Made by a program: the position numbers and the translations under genes
Assembly: GCA_032718475.1 (NCBI GenBank)
Contig: JAUCBJ010008770.1
Span: forward strand, 1-64,000
DNA from: Nemertoderma westbladi
Taxonomy: Eukaryota; Xenacoelomorpha; Nemertodermatida; Nemertodermatidae
Length of the DNA: 64,000 bases
Direction: 5' to 3'
Notes under the pieces: generated by a model
What the model was told of the DNA's origin: nothing
What the model saw: the letters and a program-made list of their open reading frames with translations, nothing else
The model's database searches: none
Shown: piece by piece, positions 1 through 11,939 of the stretch
Numbering within the stretch: position 1 is the stretch's first letter
Layout of the letters: the number at the start of each line of letters is the position of its first letter

Positions 1-289
1 TAAGAACAACGGTGAATGCGAATCGGTTTATACGAGTCACGTCCTCAAGTCTTCCGATGGCTGCATCCGCTGCCCTATTCTACGCGCCTACGTCTGTCCC
101 ATATGCGCCTCTACCGGTGAGAAAGCGCACACGGTTAAATACTGCCCTTTGGCTAGGCGCTTCGGCCAGGGGCCCGGTTGCTTTGGTAACAATGGCGGTG
201 TTTTGGGTAAACAAGGAGTTGTTTTTGGAAACCACGCCGGTCTCTATGGTAACAGCATCAATAATTACCAACAGTCTGTTTGTTATTAA
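1..289 (+). CDS. nanos: Nanos, C-terminal zinc-finger part (5' partial)
   Basis: Nanos is an RNA-binding translational repressor that works with Pumilio in germ cells and stem cells. The frame beginning at base 2 stays open for 95 further codons to a TAA at 287-289. The residues show the end of the Nanos CCHC pair: a YTSH histidine, ten residues, then Cys; then C-x7-C-x2-C-x7-H-x4-C with the family signature [11 protein letters not shown] and the HTVKYCP ending. This is exactly the Nanos spacing. The first CxxC of finger 1 must lie just left of the window. After the fingers comes a short Gly/Asn-rich tail of about 45 residues. The start and any introns are outside the window. A longer overlapping frame at 12-299 is only a shadow. 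Identification is very likely; which nanos paralogue cannot be told. Confidence 0.93.
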   Translation, partial: KNNGECESVYTSHVLKSSDGCIRCPILRAYVCPICASTGEKAHTVKYCPLARRFGQGPGCFGNNGGVLGKQGVVFGNHAGLYGNSINNYQQSVCY

Positions 290-1502
290 ATTGAGTTGAG
301 TGTAACTGGCCCAACTGACTCGAGTTATTAACTAAAAGGAAGCTAACGATATATTATAACTTAATAATTATTATCCGCCTAAGCTGGGCGGCCCTCGTTA
401 TCTATGCATTACCTATATAGGAGGTAGGTGGTAGGTGAATCGTGTTTTTAGTTCGGGTTTAAAACCCTTCATTATTTAATTGTTATAATTTCGTTATTTA
501 ATATTTAATTTACTAATTTAATATAATTTAATTATTGTGTCTGTATAATTTTTGTCGAAATTGTTTTGTTATTAATAAATATAACTAATATAGCCTTTTA
601 GTGATTGACCATAACAATAATAATATAAAATATAAATAAATATTACTAGTATAGTAGGCCATTGACTCTCATTGGTCAATCTCTTTTTGTTGTTTTTGTT
701 AATTATTAAGTATGATAATAATAATTGTTCTTAATTATAATTACTGTGGTTGAAATGTTTGGGATCTCAATTTTTATACGGCCTTTATTAATTAGCTAAT
801 GAATAATGACTATAATATTGGATTAATTACCGTTATTTTTGAGATTCCCAGCCACCCTTAAGTTTATCAAATTATTTTCGGTATATTATTAATAGGTTGC
901 GATTGATGTATTTTTTTTATACTATTTCATAATTGAGAAATTAAATGTTTTAGAATTTAGTGTTTTCCTATTTTGTTGTGATTTTTCAGATATTTTTTTG
1001 CTGCCTGAAGTGTAAAATTATTAAACTAGGTACAAAATATAATTATTTGTGTTTTGTTAGTGTTTTTTTTATTAATTTATGTGAATGCTGTACGTTGATT
1101 GATGTCTGTCCGTGATATCGAGGTTTATTATAAAGAAAGTTTTTAGTTTAATTTACTTTGTAATGAAATAACAAATTAATTGAGATGGTTTTACTAAACA
1201 GTGCAGTTAGTATCAGATAAAATAGCGCATTGTTATTATTGCTATTGGTATGAAATACTAAACTGAAACATCAATAAAAATTTATATTTTGTTATGTACA
1301 AAGTGCAATTAATTTGTCCCATTGATTTCTATTTATTTACTATATCTAGTTATATATTTAGTTTGTCTTCGGTTAACAAAGAAAGGGTTAACAAGAAAGT
1401 CAAAAACCTTCTATTTGTAATGATGGTGAGGTGAGGCACATTAAATCACCTAAATTTTTAACTGAGGTATGTCCTTTCGTCAATCTGTCTATATCCATCC
1501 AC
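290..1502. other. Nanos 3' flank, non-coding
   Basis: AT-rich sequence after the nanos stop, presumably 3' UTR and then intergenic DNA. Several AATAAA-like strings occur (for example near 573, 636 and 1273), but none can be chosen as the real poly(A) signal. No gene is seen. Confidence 0.5.
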
Positions 1503-1771
1503 TACTATCGGCATGCTGCATTGCAGCTGCATTATATATATATTACATATTTAAGAATACTGTTCCGGGATGTCGACAAAATTGCGCCGCCACAACTCCC
1601 TATCACCCATGACATTTCCTAGATCATCCGCATCTTCAAGGCCAGTGTCCTTTAAGATGCGTCTCAACTCTCATGAAAGTCATGGGCTGTCCACCATGCT
1701 TATTCACTCCATGAGGCCGCCAAAGCACAAGATTATGCACTGGCTGGTCCTCGCGGCGAAAACAATGTCCT
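1503..1771 (-). mobile_element. 5'-truncated LINE 3' end (copy C)
   Basis: On the - strand this matches the last 260 or so bases of the LINE copies at 5640-9262 and 12367-14927, including the terminal GCAGCTGCAATGCAGCATGC block and a short TAG-rich tail at about 1503. It differs by substitutions, a small duplication near 1668 and an AT insertion near 1533. This is a dead 3' stub from a target-primed insertion; the ORFs at 1431-1791 are shadows. Confidence 0.75.
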
Positions 1772-3234
1772 ATATTCAAATCAATGATTAATAGTTTTGT
1801 TTTAACGAACCTGCCTATAGACGGGGTGAGTATCTTATCTATCTATGTATGTATCCATCTAAACTAGCAGTTACTCGCAGTTTCCAGATATTGCGTAGTT
1901 ATCAAGGTCGTCATCAGTCTGCACCGACCGTCCGTCAGTCAGGACGAGTCAGGTCTTTAAGATCTTTTTATACTGACCTGAAACTTTCGTATAGACCAAT
2001 GGTGTGGAATTCTAGTGATGACGGATTTCCTAAAAGCATACGATTCAGTATAATGACCATTTATTAAATATGTTTTATATAGTTTCAATGTTGGAAAGAC
2101 TCAACTCGTGATACAGAACAATGGTTATCTCTCAAGGCCAGTATTCTCGGGCGAACGGGGATTTAGACAAGGGCGAGCGGGCCCTCTCAGTTCGTATTTA
2201 TTTCTATTGGTTATTGCTATTAGCGTTGATATTTAATTACCATTGTTTGCTGACGACCTCAGCATACAATTATTGTGTGACAGAGAAAAGTCCCTGCAGA
2301 AAGCCTTTTCTATTTTCGACACTTGGCAATATTTCAATAATTTTTACAAATTTTGTTTTTCTATTTAATCTAGAGCAGATTTTTATCCAGATTCCTAATT
2401 TGAAAACCGTTTAGCAAAGTCTGTCTTAATTCTCGAGATATAGCTGTCTGACTGCGTTTGAAGCATACTATCTGTCTAAAAAATTCCGTATGGGTTTTCG
2501 GGGTCGGTGACATCATTTCTGATATCATTATTCAAATTGGCCTCATCGTTTCTGTCTGTATGCCTATCAGTCTGTCCGTCACAATATAACCGACAGTCTG
2601 ACAGCCAAACATACAATTTGGAAATAATCAAAAGTTGAATCTGACACTCGAAATGAATTCTGCGACCAGGAATCAGGAAAACCCCTATAGTTAAACCTTT
2701 AGCTACTGTAGGCGATTATCTCGGAATGGAATTTTTTCATTTCAAATAAACATAAAATGCTACTCTTCTGCCAATTTTTATTATTTTTTAATGAAATTTG
2801 GAGACAGTAATCACAAGCAATCATGTCTTCATAGGTTGGTTAGAATTTTCAAATTTTGATCCTAACTCATTTTATTGGATTCGAAATGTGAAAAATGCTA
2901 ATTTTTTGAAAAATATATGAAAATAATTAATTAATTTGATAGTAAAATTGGAAATAATCAATATCAAAAAATATTGAGCAATGACTTTTATTCAACACCA
3001 TATCCTAATTATAATACGAAATAGCTAGTTATATAACTAAATGTTTGTTCGAAGAGTAGTGTTTTTAGTAAAGTAATAATTTTATGCTACTAAAAGCTCT
3101 AAATTATTATAACTATATTACAAAAAATTTAAAACCACCTTCAGTTATCGATTGAGCCATATACCCAAAATTATTCAATTTGGACAAAGCCACAATTATC
3201 ATTACCATTGGTTTTTATTGACTGCGTATCAATA
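1772..3234. other. Non-coding, AT-rich
   Basis: No exon, RNA gene or clear repeat is recognised. Short ORFs up to 97 codons are not coding-like. The stretch ends at a 23-base poly-C run (3235-3257). Confidence 0.5.
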
Positions 3235-3257
3235 CCCCCCCCCCCCCCCCCCCCCCC
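3235..3257. repeat. Poly-C tract (23 bases)
   Basis: Uninterrupted C run. Similar long tracts occur at 4236-4257 (G) and 5374-5403 (C), all around one fragmented LINE. Confidence 0.95.
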
Positions 3258-3366
3258 TTCAATTGGGTTTTCTACAATATTACTAACTCTCGTTTATTGT
3301 TTTGGTTCCTTTCAACCCGCGACTGTAACATGCTTCTTTGGGTAGGTTCCTTCTGAAGGTAGGTGT

Positions 3367-3418
3367 GTAGGCGTAGGCGTAGGCGTAGGCGTAGGCGTAG
3401 GCGTAGGCGTAGGCGTAG
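3367..3418 (+). repeat. Hexamer microsatellite (GTAGGC)n, about 9 copies
   Basis: Direct tandem GTAGGC units. It resembles a telomeric hexamer only in length; it is not TTAGGG. Confidence 0.9.
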
Positions 3419-3504
3419 CGTTTACACCAAGGTGTACTAAATAACAGGTCATGCAGCGAGCGAATTGCTGAAATTAGCGTGGGCCGATCGTTTTCCTATC
3501 TATT

Positions 3505-4085
3505 TTACCGCTCTTCACAAAAATTTACGAACGTAAAATTAACTATCAACTAATAGCATACCTTAACAAGTACGACCTTCTGTCTCCATGCCAACATGGA
3601 TTCCGCAAACACATCACGACCACAGACGCTATTCTGACAATTACTGAGCAACAACAGGAAACACTTGACAAAAGCAGCTCTGCCTGTTTGATATCGGTAG
3701 CTCTTAAGAAGGCTTTCGACACGATATCGCACGACATACTATTAAAAAAACTTGACTGTTACGGTGTACGAGGTCGTCCGTTACAATTACTGGGTGGTTT
3801 CCAACATAACAGATCGCACTATGTCTCTATCGATGGTATTACATCAGAACTCACAGTGGCCCCTTGTGGAACTCCACAGGGGGCTATACTCAGCCCAATT
3901 CTATTTTTAATTTATATTAACGACCTTCCGAATTCTACGAAACTTCACACCACTCTCTTTGCAGACGACACCACTTTACTCTTCAACCACAGTAACGCAA
4001 ATACTACTACTACGGTTAACTGGATACTTGGCTTATTGATAATAAATTATCCTGAAATTAAAAAAAACAGAATATATAATCCCTA
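3505..4085 (+). pseudogene. LINE reverse transcriptase fragment (jockey/CR1-like)
   Basis: In one frame from about 3508 the translation shows the RT order: a LPLFTKIYE block, SPCQHGFRK, KKAFDTISHD (motif A), a GTPQGAILSPILF block (motif B) and LFADDT (motif C, catalytic Asp pair). A frameshift near 3500 breaks the conserved block just upstream, and after about 4060 the frame runs into unrelated sequence. The carboxy part of what may be the same element resumes near 4610. No endonuclease remains. It is a dead insertion; LINE clade is uncertain. Confidence 0.8.
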
Positions 4086-4224
4086 ACAACTCAAGGCACA
4101 CGATAACCAAACCAATTAAAATGAATATGAAAGTATCCATTTATGTATTTAATCATTTAAAGTAATATATTATAAAATGCATCAAAAGGTAAATGATGAC
4201 CCACCACCAGAAGACATGTGAAAT

Positions 4225-4600
4225 AATTAAAGAGTGGGGGGGGGGGGGGGGGGGGGGAGATCAGTAACGATCTGGGAGGTCAGACCCCCTCAGACCGGCA
4301 CCGTCTCCAAACCCAAGTCCCCTCCACGGCCTTCGACCACCGCGCAGACAGAGGGAGTTGGAGCGGAGTAGCGCGAATTGGAGGCGCCTCCGAACCCCGC
4401 CCAACACGCACGCGAGGCCGCGTTGACCTATTGCCTCCCGCCGTGTGACTAAGGTCTCCGCTACGTGGCGGATCAAGATCTCAGCCTCCTTGCACCACAC
4501 CCCGTCGGTGGTTCCGACTAGGGGGGTGAAGGAGATCCGGCGATCCTCGCAAACCGCACCGTAGTGGACCTTCTTTGCGCGGATTAATTAGCCAATTAAA
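4225..4600 (-). other. GC-rich insert with open - strand frame, probable transposon fragment
   Basis: A sharply GC-rich block, bounded on the left by a 22-base poly-G run (4236-4257), splits the LINE fragments at 3505-4085 and 4610-5200. The - strand frame is open from at least 4500 to 4261 (79+ codons), with many Arg, Gly and Leu and a CLRGGR motif. I recall similar C-terminal segments in uncharacterised transposon-linked proteins of aquatic invertebrates, but cannot name the family. Function unknown. Confidence 0.4.
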
Positions 4601-4609
4601 ATACGTTCC

Positions 4610-5200
4610 ACCACATTAACTGAAACTTCTGCCTCTAAATTCTTGGGAATATATATAGACATCAAAATTAACTGGAAAATCCATTGTGAATATTTTAGCA
4701 AAAATTTCAAAATTATCTGGCATTTTTTTCAAATTACGTCATATTTTACCATTAAATATACTTAGAACTCTATATTTTGCGCTAGTTCACCCTCACATAC
4801 TTTATGGGGCAACAGTTATAACACAAAAGTAAACAAAATAAAAATTAAAGTAAATAAAATAATTCGATCCATTACCTTCAGTCACTACCAAGCCCAATAT
4901 ATAAATCCCTCAAAATTCTTCCTTTAGATAAATTGTTTGAACTCGAAGCAAATAAATTTATGTTCGACATACACAAGTTTAATAAAACAAAAGCTCTACA
5001 GGACATATTTCGTCCCACTAGCTCTATCCATCATCACTTTACTAGATCTGCATCAGCTCAGAACTTTTTTATTCCTCGCGTCAGACTAGAACTTTCCCAA
5101 AAATCTTTGAAGTTTTCGGGCCCTAAAATCTGAAATGAACTGCCCCCAGTTTAAAAAAAATTCTAAATCCAAAAAATCGTTACCAAGCTAAAATTAATAT
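4610..5200 (+). pseudogene. LINE C-terminal domain remnant
   Basis: Broken frames carry the usual tail of CR1/jockey-type LINE proteins: a FLGIYID-like block near 4630, LYFALVHPHILYGA near 4770-4810, and, at 4933-5133, a segment ending FSGPKI followed by a stop where a Trp is usual, then NELP. Order and strand fit a continuation of the RT fragment at 3505-4085 across the GC-rich insert. Several stops and frameshifts show it is dead. Confidence 0.65.
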
Positions 5201-5367
5201 CTTGATTCGTTATAATCAATTAAAGATGCATAAAATTACAAATACAGTATAATTTTTAAATTGTTAACATTTTAATTCTTGAGACAGGTCCCAGCTAAGG
5301 TAAATAAATCCTCGCTGACGTAAGCATTTTTTTCTTATATACCGATGTTTTGGAATGGGTTGTGCTG

Positions 5368-5373
<6 letters not shown>

Positions 5374-5403
<30 letters not shown>
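5374..5403. repeat. Poly-C tract (30 bases)
   Basis: Pure C run followed by C/T-rich sequence to about 5430. The proline- or glycine-rich ORFs across it are artefacts of the homopolymer. Confidence 0.95.
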
Positions 5404-5406
<3 letters not shown>

Positions 5407-5919
5407 CCCGTCCTCCCTCTCCCAATCCACCCCAAGTTTCACAAATACATAGATGACTTTTGCGCACGGTGGCACTACACTAGCTTTGGTACAGCTAATA
5501 TCCATTGTTATAATCAACTAATTCTCTACACAAAGGCACTATATATGATGATCTACTGTCTGGGAACCAAGTGACATTATTGCATATCCGTTTTGAAATA
5601 TTATTGAAACCTACTTGACATTTATTAATAATAATACTTCGTTCTGGGATAAGGACGCCCTTGGTCCTGGATTAAGGACCCATATACTTGGCTGCAGGGG
5701 TATATGGCCTGGCCAGGCAGATGGTGATCTACCAATGGCTGGTCAGGAGTAGAGTGTTCTCATGTCCACTCTGAGGGCACTTCACTGCGACCTGCACCTG
5801 GCAGCAGGGGTACAGGGCATGACCCAGCAGATGAGCTGCACAGTCAGTGGTGGGTCATGTGCGCCAGAGTAGATATGGGTGATGGGCCTCATATCTGACT
5901 CCACTGCGACACCCACCCA

Positions 5920-7032
5920 TTGGAATGGCAAACCAGGGTGTGGTATTTGCCCCGAGAGCTGACTCGGCAAAAAAAGCACCCCCCAACCCCCACTATGGAT
6001 TACATTAGTAATGCGGAGGTCCAGCCACTAGAGGCCAGTGGAATGACTGGACACAATCGGCCTCACAGGCATCAGTTATCTCCTGACCGGCTGCCTGTCT
6101 CACCCCCTACTGGAGAGAGAGCGGCAAACAATTCTTTGAATCCCTTTCCTGGTGACCTTTCTGGCCCAAACCCTGGGTCACCAGGGAGGCCAGATTGTGA
6201 GGGGGAGAGGGATTCTGGAGTTGGAGGCTACTCTCATGTTCCACCCCGACCAACAAAGCCATTGATGAATCTGAGGCAAGTCACTAGACTAGCCTCAGTA
6301 AACACCTTAACACTCGGGTCCCCAATGCGACAAGGTGAGCTGACTGCCTTGGTAGATAAGCTTTCTTTTAGTGCAGTGGGTGTTCAAGAGCACCGAATGC
6401 AGACTGGACAGACTGATGAGGTTCTGATTAAGGACATGGGGGGCGGTTGGCGACTCGCCCTCGCGTCAGCAGATGATAGTGGCAATGGTGGAATTGGTCT
6501 ATTGATGAATCCAACTGTACATGCAGCATTGGACAAAATAGACCAAATCTCTAACCGCATCATCCGTTGCCACTTCTCATGTTCTGGAAGACTGGCTAAG
6601 AAGTTTCCTAAGGTGGTTCTGATTGTGTGCTACTCTCCAACTAGTGTTGCCCCTGTAGAGGAGGTGGAAAATTTCTACCAGAATCTACAAGCAGCTACTG
6701 ATGGAGTGGATCAGCATGCATTCTTAACATTCCTGGGAGACTTTAATGCAAGTCTGCATCATTCACCTACATCGCCCTGGGTCTATATCAATAGTGTTAA
6801 CCGAAATTCCGCCCATCTTCAGGATTTTATCTCTGGAAATGGATTGTTTTCGGCTGGAACCCAGTTCAAGAAGCGAACTGGAAAGCTATGGACTCATAGT
6901 GGACCCAGTGGTCACAAGTCCCAGATAGACCATATCCTGTTTCGTGGAAATACAGGAGCTCTATACAAGACTGTAATGCATTTACACTACGACCCTTCTC
7001 CAGTGATCACCGCCTTATTGTGGCCAAGGTAA
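5920..7032 (+). pseudogene. LINE A ORF, N-terminal and endonuclease part (frameshifted)
   Basis: The ATG at 5920 opens a frame with about 120 residues of Pro/Gly/Ser-rich leader, then the exonuclease-endonuclease-phosphatase fold that nicks target DNA: a VGVQEHR block (the Mg-binding Glu), GDFNA (catalytic Asp/Asn) and SQIDHILF (Asp-His). One base missing near 6946, relative to copy B, shifts the frame just after the DHILF motif, so the last residues to 7032 are out of frame. Earlier in-frame Met codons are not seen, but the true start is not proven. Confidence 0.8.
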
Positions 7033-9219
7033 GACTTAGTCTGCGTGCTAGCAGAACAACGAAATCTGCCTTGCCGCGGCATGACTGGTCCTCTCTGTTG
7101 CAACAGCCAAGTGTGAGATCCAGCTTCACACTACAGCTGTGCAACAGGTATGAGGTTCTTGCCTCTGAGGCGGCAGATCACTGTGATGGCTATACTGCCT
7201 TCACAGAGGCAGTTAAATTAGCAGCTGCAGAAACAGTTCCTGTTTACCCTCGAAACAGGAAACGGGCCCCCTGGACTGACAACAAAATTCAGAAGTGCCG
7301 AAATGACCTCTACAAGGCGCAGAAAGAGACCCGACTCAAACAGACTACAGCGGCCAAGAATGCAGTTAAGGCTGCATCTAGGTCCCTGAGCAGGCAGTAC
7401 TCTGTTAATTTACAGGAGCTAATAAACCAACAGGTTGATGCCATCAATGATGCTGACGACAGCAGGCAATCATCCCGGGCATGGAGATCGATCAGCTTGC
7501 TTGCTGGTCGAAAAAGCCAACCAACCACCAAGGCTAAGGCTGAATCACCAGCCGATCGCCTCAATGGTTGGAAGGCCACTTTGAAAAGCTCCTCAATAAT
7601 GACAGGGTATGCCTGATAACTTGATAGAAGTAAAACTGTCTGAGTCTGTACTCCCAGATATTCCCATTGGTGATATCTCCTTTGCAGAAGTGAAGGTTGC
7701 TGCAAAGAGCATTAAGACCAATCGTGCCAGTGGAGTAGATGGTGTTCCCCCTGAGGTCTTTAAAATACCTGAGTGTTTAAAGCTCATCTATCCCATCATA
7801 GTAGACATGTACCGAACAACAAGAGTCCCACAAGAAATGAAAACAAATAAGTTGGTACCAGTTCCCAAGAAGGGCAACCTAACACTCTATGGTTCTTTTC
7901 GGGGAATCTCATTGATCTCGATTGCTGCAAAGCTATACAATATAATTATATTAAATCGCATCAGGGATCCCATTGAGAGACTGCTCCGTGGAAATCAGAA
8001 TGGGTTCCGTAAAGGTCGTGGGACCATGGAGCCCATTTTGGCACTTAGAAGGATAATTGAAGAGTTATCAAAAAATAAAGACAGGCATCTGGCTGTTATC
8101 TTTGTTGACTTCTTCAAGGCCTTTGATTCAGTCTCTCGCTCACGTATGCTCAGCATACTTTCTTTATATGGGATTCCTGATGAAATTATTGCAGCAATCA
8201 GATCAGTATACGATGGTTCGACAACATTTGTGTCTACTGCTGACGGTGACACAGAACCATTTGAAGTGTTATGGGGCGTCCTCCACGGAGACACACTTGC
8301 ACCATTCTTGTTCATAATTGTTGTTGACTATGTTCTACGCATGTCCTTAGATAATCATAATGATGATGGGGTGATGATAACTCCACCTACTGGCTCCAGA
8401 AGTCGAGGAAATCCTGCCAAGTACCTAACTGATCTAGACTTTGCTGATGACTTAGGAGTACTCTCAGAATCACTAGAGGGAGCCCAACGGCTCCTCAGCT
8501 CATTAGAACATGCTGCTTTTAGTGTTGGTCTTTTTATTAACTCCAGAAAGACCAAAATTTTGACAGTTCACTTTGAAAGTCCTCAGCAAGTCTCTGATCG
8601 GATGAGCATAAGCTCAAAAGATGGTATGCTTGAGCATGTGGATGACTTCTGTTACCTGGGATCATGGATCCGGAAGTCAGGTGAGGACCTTCGAATACGT
8701 AAGGGAAAGGCATGGGCAGCCTTGAATAGGCTTTGCAGGATTTGGAAGTCACCGAGAATTAATCGGAAACTTAAGGTCCGATTATTTAGAGCAGCAGTAG
8801 TTCCAGTACTCCTCTATGGGAGTCCATGCTGGGCTCTAACTGCTGAGGACACCAAATCTCTGGATGGCACATTCACAAGAATGCTACGCCGGGTTCATTG
8901 TGTCAAGTACAATGCACACATCTCCAACCAGACACTATATAACATTGGAGGTGTCTCATTGGTTCCCCCAAGCTTGACACTAGAACAAAATCGCCTCCGC
9001 TTTGCAGGACATTGATTTTGCCGTGAGGACCAGCCAGTGCATAATCTTGTACTTTGGCAGCCTCATGGAGTGAATAAGCATGGTGGACAGCCCATGACTT
9101 TCTTGAGACGCATCTTAAAGGAGACTGGCCTTGAAGATGCGGATGATCTAGCAAATGTCATGGGTGATAGGGAGTTGTGGCGGTGCATTTTTGTTGATAA
9201 GCCGGCACAGCATTCTTAA
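7020..9219 (+). pseudogene. LINE A ORF, linker and reverse transcriptase part (broken)
   Basis: Continues the endonuclease frame. 7020-7616 is a basic linker; 7609-9015 holds the RT: SGVDGVPPE, the NGFRKGRGT block, VDFFKAFDS (motif A Asp), a GVLHGDTLAPFLF block (motif B), DLDFADDLG (motif C, catalytic Asp pair) and a C-terminal LLYGSPCWALT / RMLRRV region. Single-base deletions near 7577 and 7607 shift the frame. A stop at 9013-9015 cuts off the last 68 codons, which stay open to 9219. Copy B is open at that position but has its own stop nearby, so the two copies carry independent damage. Confidence 0.85.
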
Positions 9220-9500
9220 AAATGCAGCTGCAATGCAGCATGCCGATCCTAGTAGTAGTCCTACAATCAAATAAACATAACGTTGCAATAAATTTAATTG
9301 AGGGTTTATTACTATGTAATAACGACTGTGCAAAAGATAAAAACGTACTGCAAAGCATACTATAGGGATGAGCGAAGGGTACTAACCCCTCTACAATAAA
9401 ACGATGCGTTTTTAGTGGTAACCCCCAAACAAGGCGAACGTTAATATGCCACGATGTCACCAATCTTAAAACATCATCCGACCATAGATCCCACAATTGA

Positions 9501-9947
9501 CTACCATAAAAGCATGCCGATCATAGTAGTAGTAGTATTGGGGTCTTTATTTGTGCTGAAAATCATATTATTCTGGACTGCGAAATCGCTACAAATATTC
9601 ATCATAACTTGTAAACCGGCAATTGTCGGGCATAAAAGTAGGATATCGTCCGCATATATCATCACACCAAAATATCTGGAGCTAATATTGCACCCTATAC
9701 CGGACTTCCTGAGCTTTTCAACAAGAGAATTTAGGATGACACAAAACAATAGCGGCGACGCTACCGAGCCTTGTCTTACTCCATTAGAAATGCCAAATGC
9801 ATCTGAACTTGACGACCCCCATTTAACACAGAAAGTCTGAAACGAACAACAACGTCCGAAGGAAAAGTACAGAAAACCCATTCTTAAAGAGTTACATAAA
9901 CAATGAAACCCAATTGACTAGGTCAAACGCTTTAGGCGCTGTAAACT
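9501..9947 (-). pseudogene. LINE reverse transcriptase fragment (different family)
   Basis: On the - strand a degraded KAFD block (motif A) near 9920, then an open frame from 9881 with a GVRQGSVASPLLF block (motif B) and MIYADDILLL (motif C) and about 40 more residues. A stop lies between A and B. The frame ends in a microsatellite (9515-9540). Sequence differs from the copy A/B family. Truncated both ends; dead. Confidence 0.75.
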
Positions 9948-10514
9948 ATTTTGTGTTGAGGACACTGACTGCATTCTTGGGTATTGAACATCTAATTCAT
10001 ATGCTTGTTGAAGTAAATTTCCAAGAAGATGCCGCCGAATTGCAATCATAAAAGCTCTTCAAACTCTGGTAACGTTTCATTTAAACCTTGCTTAATCTAT
10101 TAAGAGTTAGTATAGGCCTATTTACCTTTATTCAACTCCTTTTGCCATGGAGACAGACTAGAGTTTGTTTTAACTAGAAGAGTTAAGCTTTAAAAAAATA
10201 TCCTGATTGTCTTTCAGCTGACACATGCCGATATTCAGAAAATATTATTGCGTAGTCTATGGCTATGAGCAAATTACCTATTTTTGTATCATAATGTCTG
10301 TTTGCAGTGGTTGTTATGGAAACTGAGAAATAGAACAACGTAAATCGGATGTAGAACTTGATATAGTTGGGGTAGGAGTTGATCCCATGTCATAACATCT
10401 TAATCTTATGCTACTAATTACCATTTAATATAATTAATAATGGAACACCGGTAACTTTTCCTAATTAACCACAGTAACAAGAGTGGGTCCAAAAACGGCC
10501 ATAGTATAATTATA
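9948..10514. other. Non-coding
   Basis: No gene seen. The segment 10498-10512 (GGCCATAGTATAATT) recurs near 10715, 24235 and 24343, marking a dispersed repeat. Confidence 0.4.
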
Positions 10515-10670
10515 TGAAAACAATAAAATAGGACATGGGGTCTTATTCCCTCAGATACTACCTAGCATTTAGGGCCACTTGGGTCACTGTTAGTACTCAG
10601 GCACTAAGGCCCATCAAAAAACAAAATACCGTTAGGGAATAAGACCCCATGTTCTATTTTATTGTTTTCA
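10515..10670. mobile_element. MITE with 37-bp terminal inverted repeats
   Basis: Arms 10515-10551 and 10634-10670 are inverted copies differing at one base (start TGAAAACAATAAAATA, end GGGGTCTTATTCCCT). The 82-base centre has no ORF. TA lies on both outer sides, compatible with a TA target duplication, as in Tc1/mariner-type elements, though this is not decisive. Confidence 0.75.
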
Positions 10671-10943
10671 TATTAATATCACAATCCCTCTAAAGTCGTG
10701 GTTGTCAAACATCATATAGTATAATTATAACAGTTCGCTGATGGCTCACAGTTTTGACTCGCCCCGAAGTGGGCTCGGTTATGACCCTTACAACTATTTA
10801 CATCATTGTGTGCAAAGTAGCACTTTGCAGCGTTATGACCCGAGTTTATTTATGTACCAAGAGAGCGCAGCGAGGGAGGTTTACATAAGTAAACAAGGGT
10901 CTTTAACGCTGAAAATTGACTTTTGCAAGCAATTATGTATGTA

Positions 10944-11531
10944 ATTTTGTTTCATTATGTCAACTTATCAGCGTTCGGTTTGTGAAGAAAGGAATTTATG
11001 GATACTCATTTATACATTTTAATCATGTACTATAACGAATATAAGTGAAATTTATTAACAGGTAGACAGTATTAATTATACATTTATATCTAATTAAAGT
11101 TTATTGGAAGTTATCTCCTGCATGGATGTGATAAATCATTAATCCATCTTGACTATAATAGTCGACTGTAGCAAACTTAGTCACCGTCTGTGTCCGTTCA
11201 GTTTTACTGAACACTGTCGTCATTTTCTTTGGTTATTTTAGTGTCTTCTATTGGACGTTTCGCCATAATGGATTACAGTACATGTTAAACAATTATTTAC
11301 ATACAGTAGCTAGTCCCGTCACTGCAAACTGGATAATAAAGCAGCAATCATTAACATAAACGAAAATAATACATTCTGGAATACGGTAATTTAAGTTGTT
11401 TCCATGTCAATGATTACTTTGCAGCGTTCCGTCCTATAGGCCGCAACGCAGCAAAGTACAGTAGTACTGTACTTTGCAGCGTTACGAGTAATTTACCAGA
11501 ACGCTGTTAAGTTGACATAATGTAACAAAAT
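10944..11531. mobile_element. Inverted-repeat (foldback-like) element
   Basis: 10944-10979 and 11495-11531 are inverted copies of about 36 bases (core TAAGTTGACATAATG). Inside, 11451-11477 is a perfect 11-bp stem hairpin (GCAAAGTACAG, loop TAGTA). TTTGCAGCGTTA strings recur at 10825 and 11471. No transposase. The ORF at 10741-10944 just before it is not coding-like. Confidence 0.6.
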
Positions 11532-11676
11532 AATTTTATAAATCCCATGTTTTTATTTATTGCGGATTTAATACAAATTATAGACTTAGAAATATTGACT
11601 TGAATTATATATAGTTTTCATAGTTCGTTGCCATGGAAACCAGATTTTCCCAGATATGACACCCGGCCCACTTGAT

Positions 11677-11713
11677 GGCCCTGGCCCTGGCCCTGGCCCT
11701 GGCCCTGGCCCTG
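11677..11713 (+). repeat. (GGCCCT)n microsatellite, about 6 units
   Basis: Tandem GGCCCT units in otherwise AT-rich intergenic DNA between 11540 and 11940. Confidence 0.9.
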
Positions 11714-11939
11714 AGGTCTAGTAAATACAAAGGCAAACGAATGGAGAATGTAGTTTGGAAAAAAATCCGTCGATATATAAAATATTATTTGTACTTCATC
11801 CTGACCCGTTGTTTTACACTAAACATAAATAGATTAATAATAATGTAAAGCGCATTTGAACAGAACAGAAAAAATAAAGCAACTGAATGAGTAAATACTG
11901 TTGTAAGTCCTACAGTTTTAGAGTAATAACAGTATAACT

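Larger units (their letters stand above)
5640..9262 (+). mobile_element. Non-LTR retrotransposon (LINE copy A), near full length
   Basis: About 3.6 kb element: a 280-base GC-richer leader, one long coding region with an apurinic-like endonuclease and then reverse transcriptase, and a 3' end with a GCAGCTGCAATGCAGCATGC block and a (TAG)n tail at about 9250-9262. The left limit is approximate. Two other copies of the family lie at 12367-14927 (-) and 1503-1771 (-); a tail-like GCATGCCGATC(TAG)n also occurs at 9512-9536. Comparison with copy B shows single-base deletions near 6946, 7577 and 7607 and a TGA at 9013-9015 in place of TGC, so copy A cannot make the full protein. The architecture resembles RTE-like LINEs, but the clade is not certain. 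Confidence 0.85.

Noticed and set aside
3367-3418. Telomere-like hexamer array
   Set aside because: The unit is GTAGGC, not a known telomeric repeat, only nine copies, in the interior of the window.
5335-5574. Poly-Pro / poly-Gly ORFs at the poly-C tract
   Set aside because: Homopolymer artefact.
10741-10944. 67-codon ORF starting MAHSFDSPRSG
   Set aside because: Lies on a dispersed repeat (also near 24190 and 24345); no coding signature.
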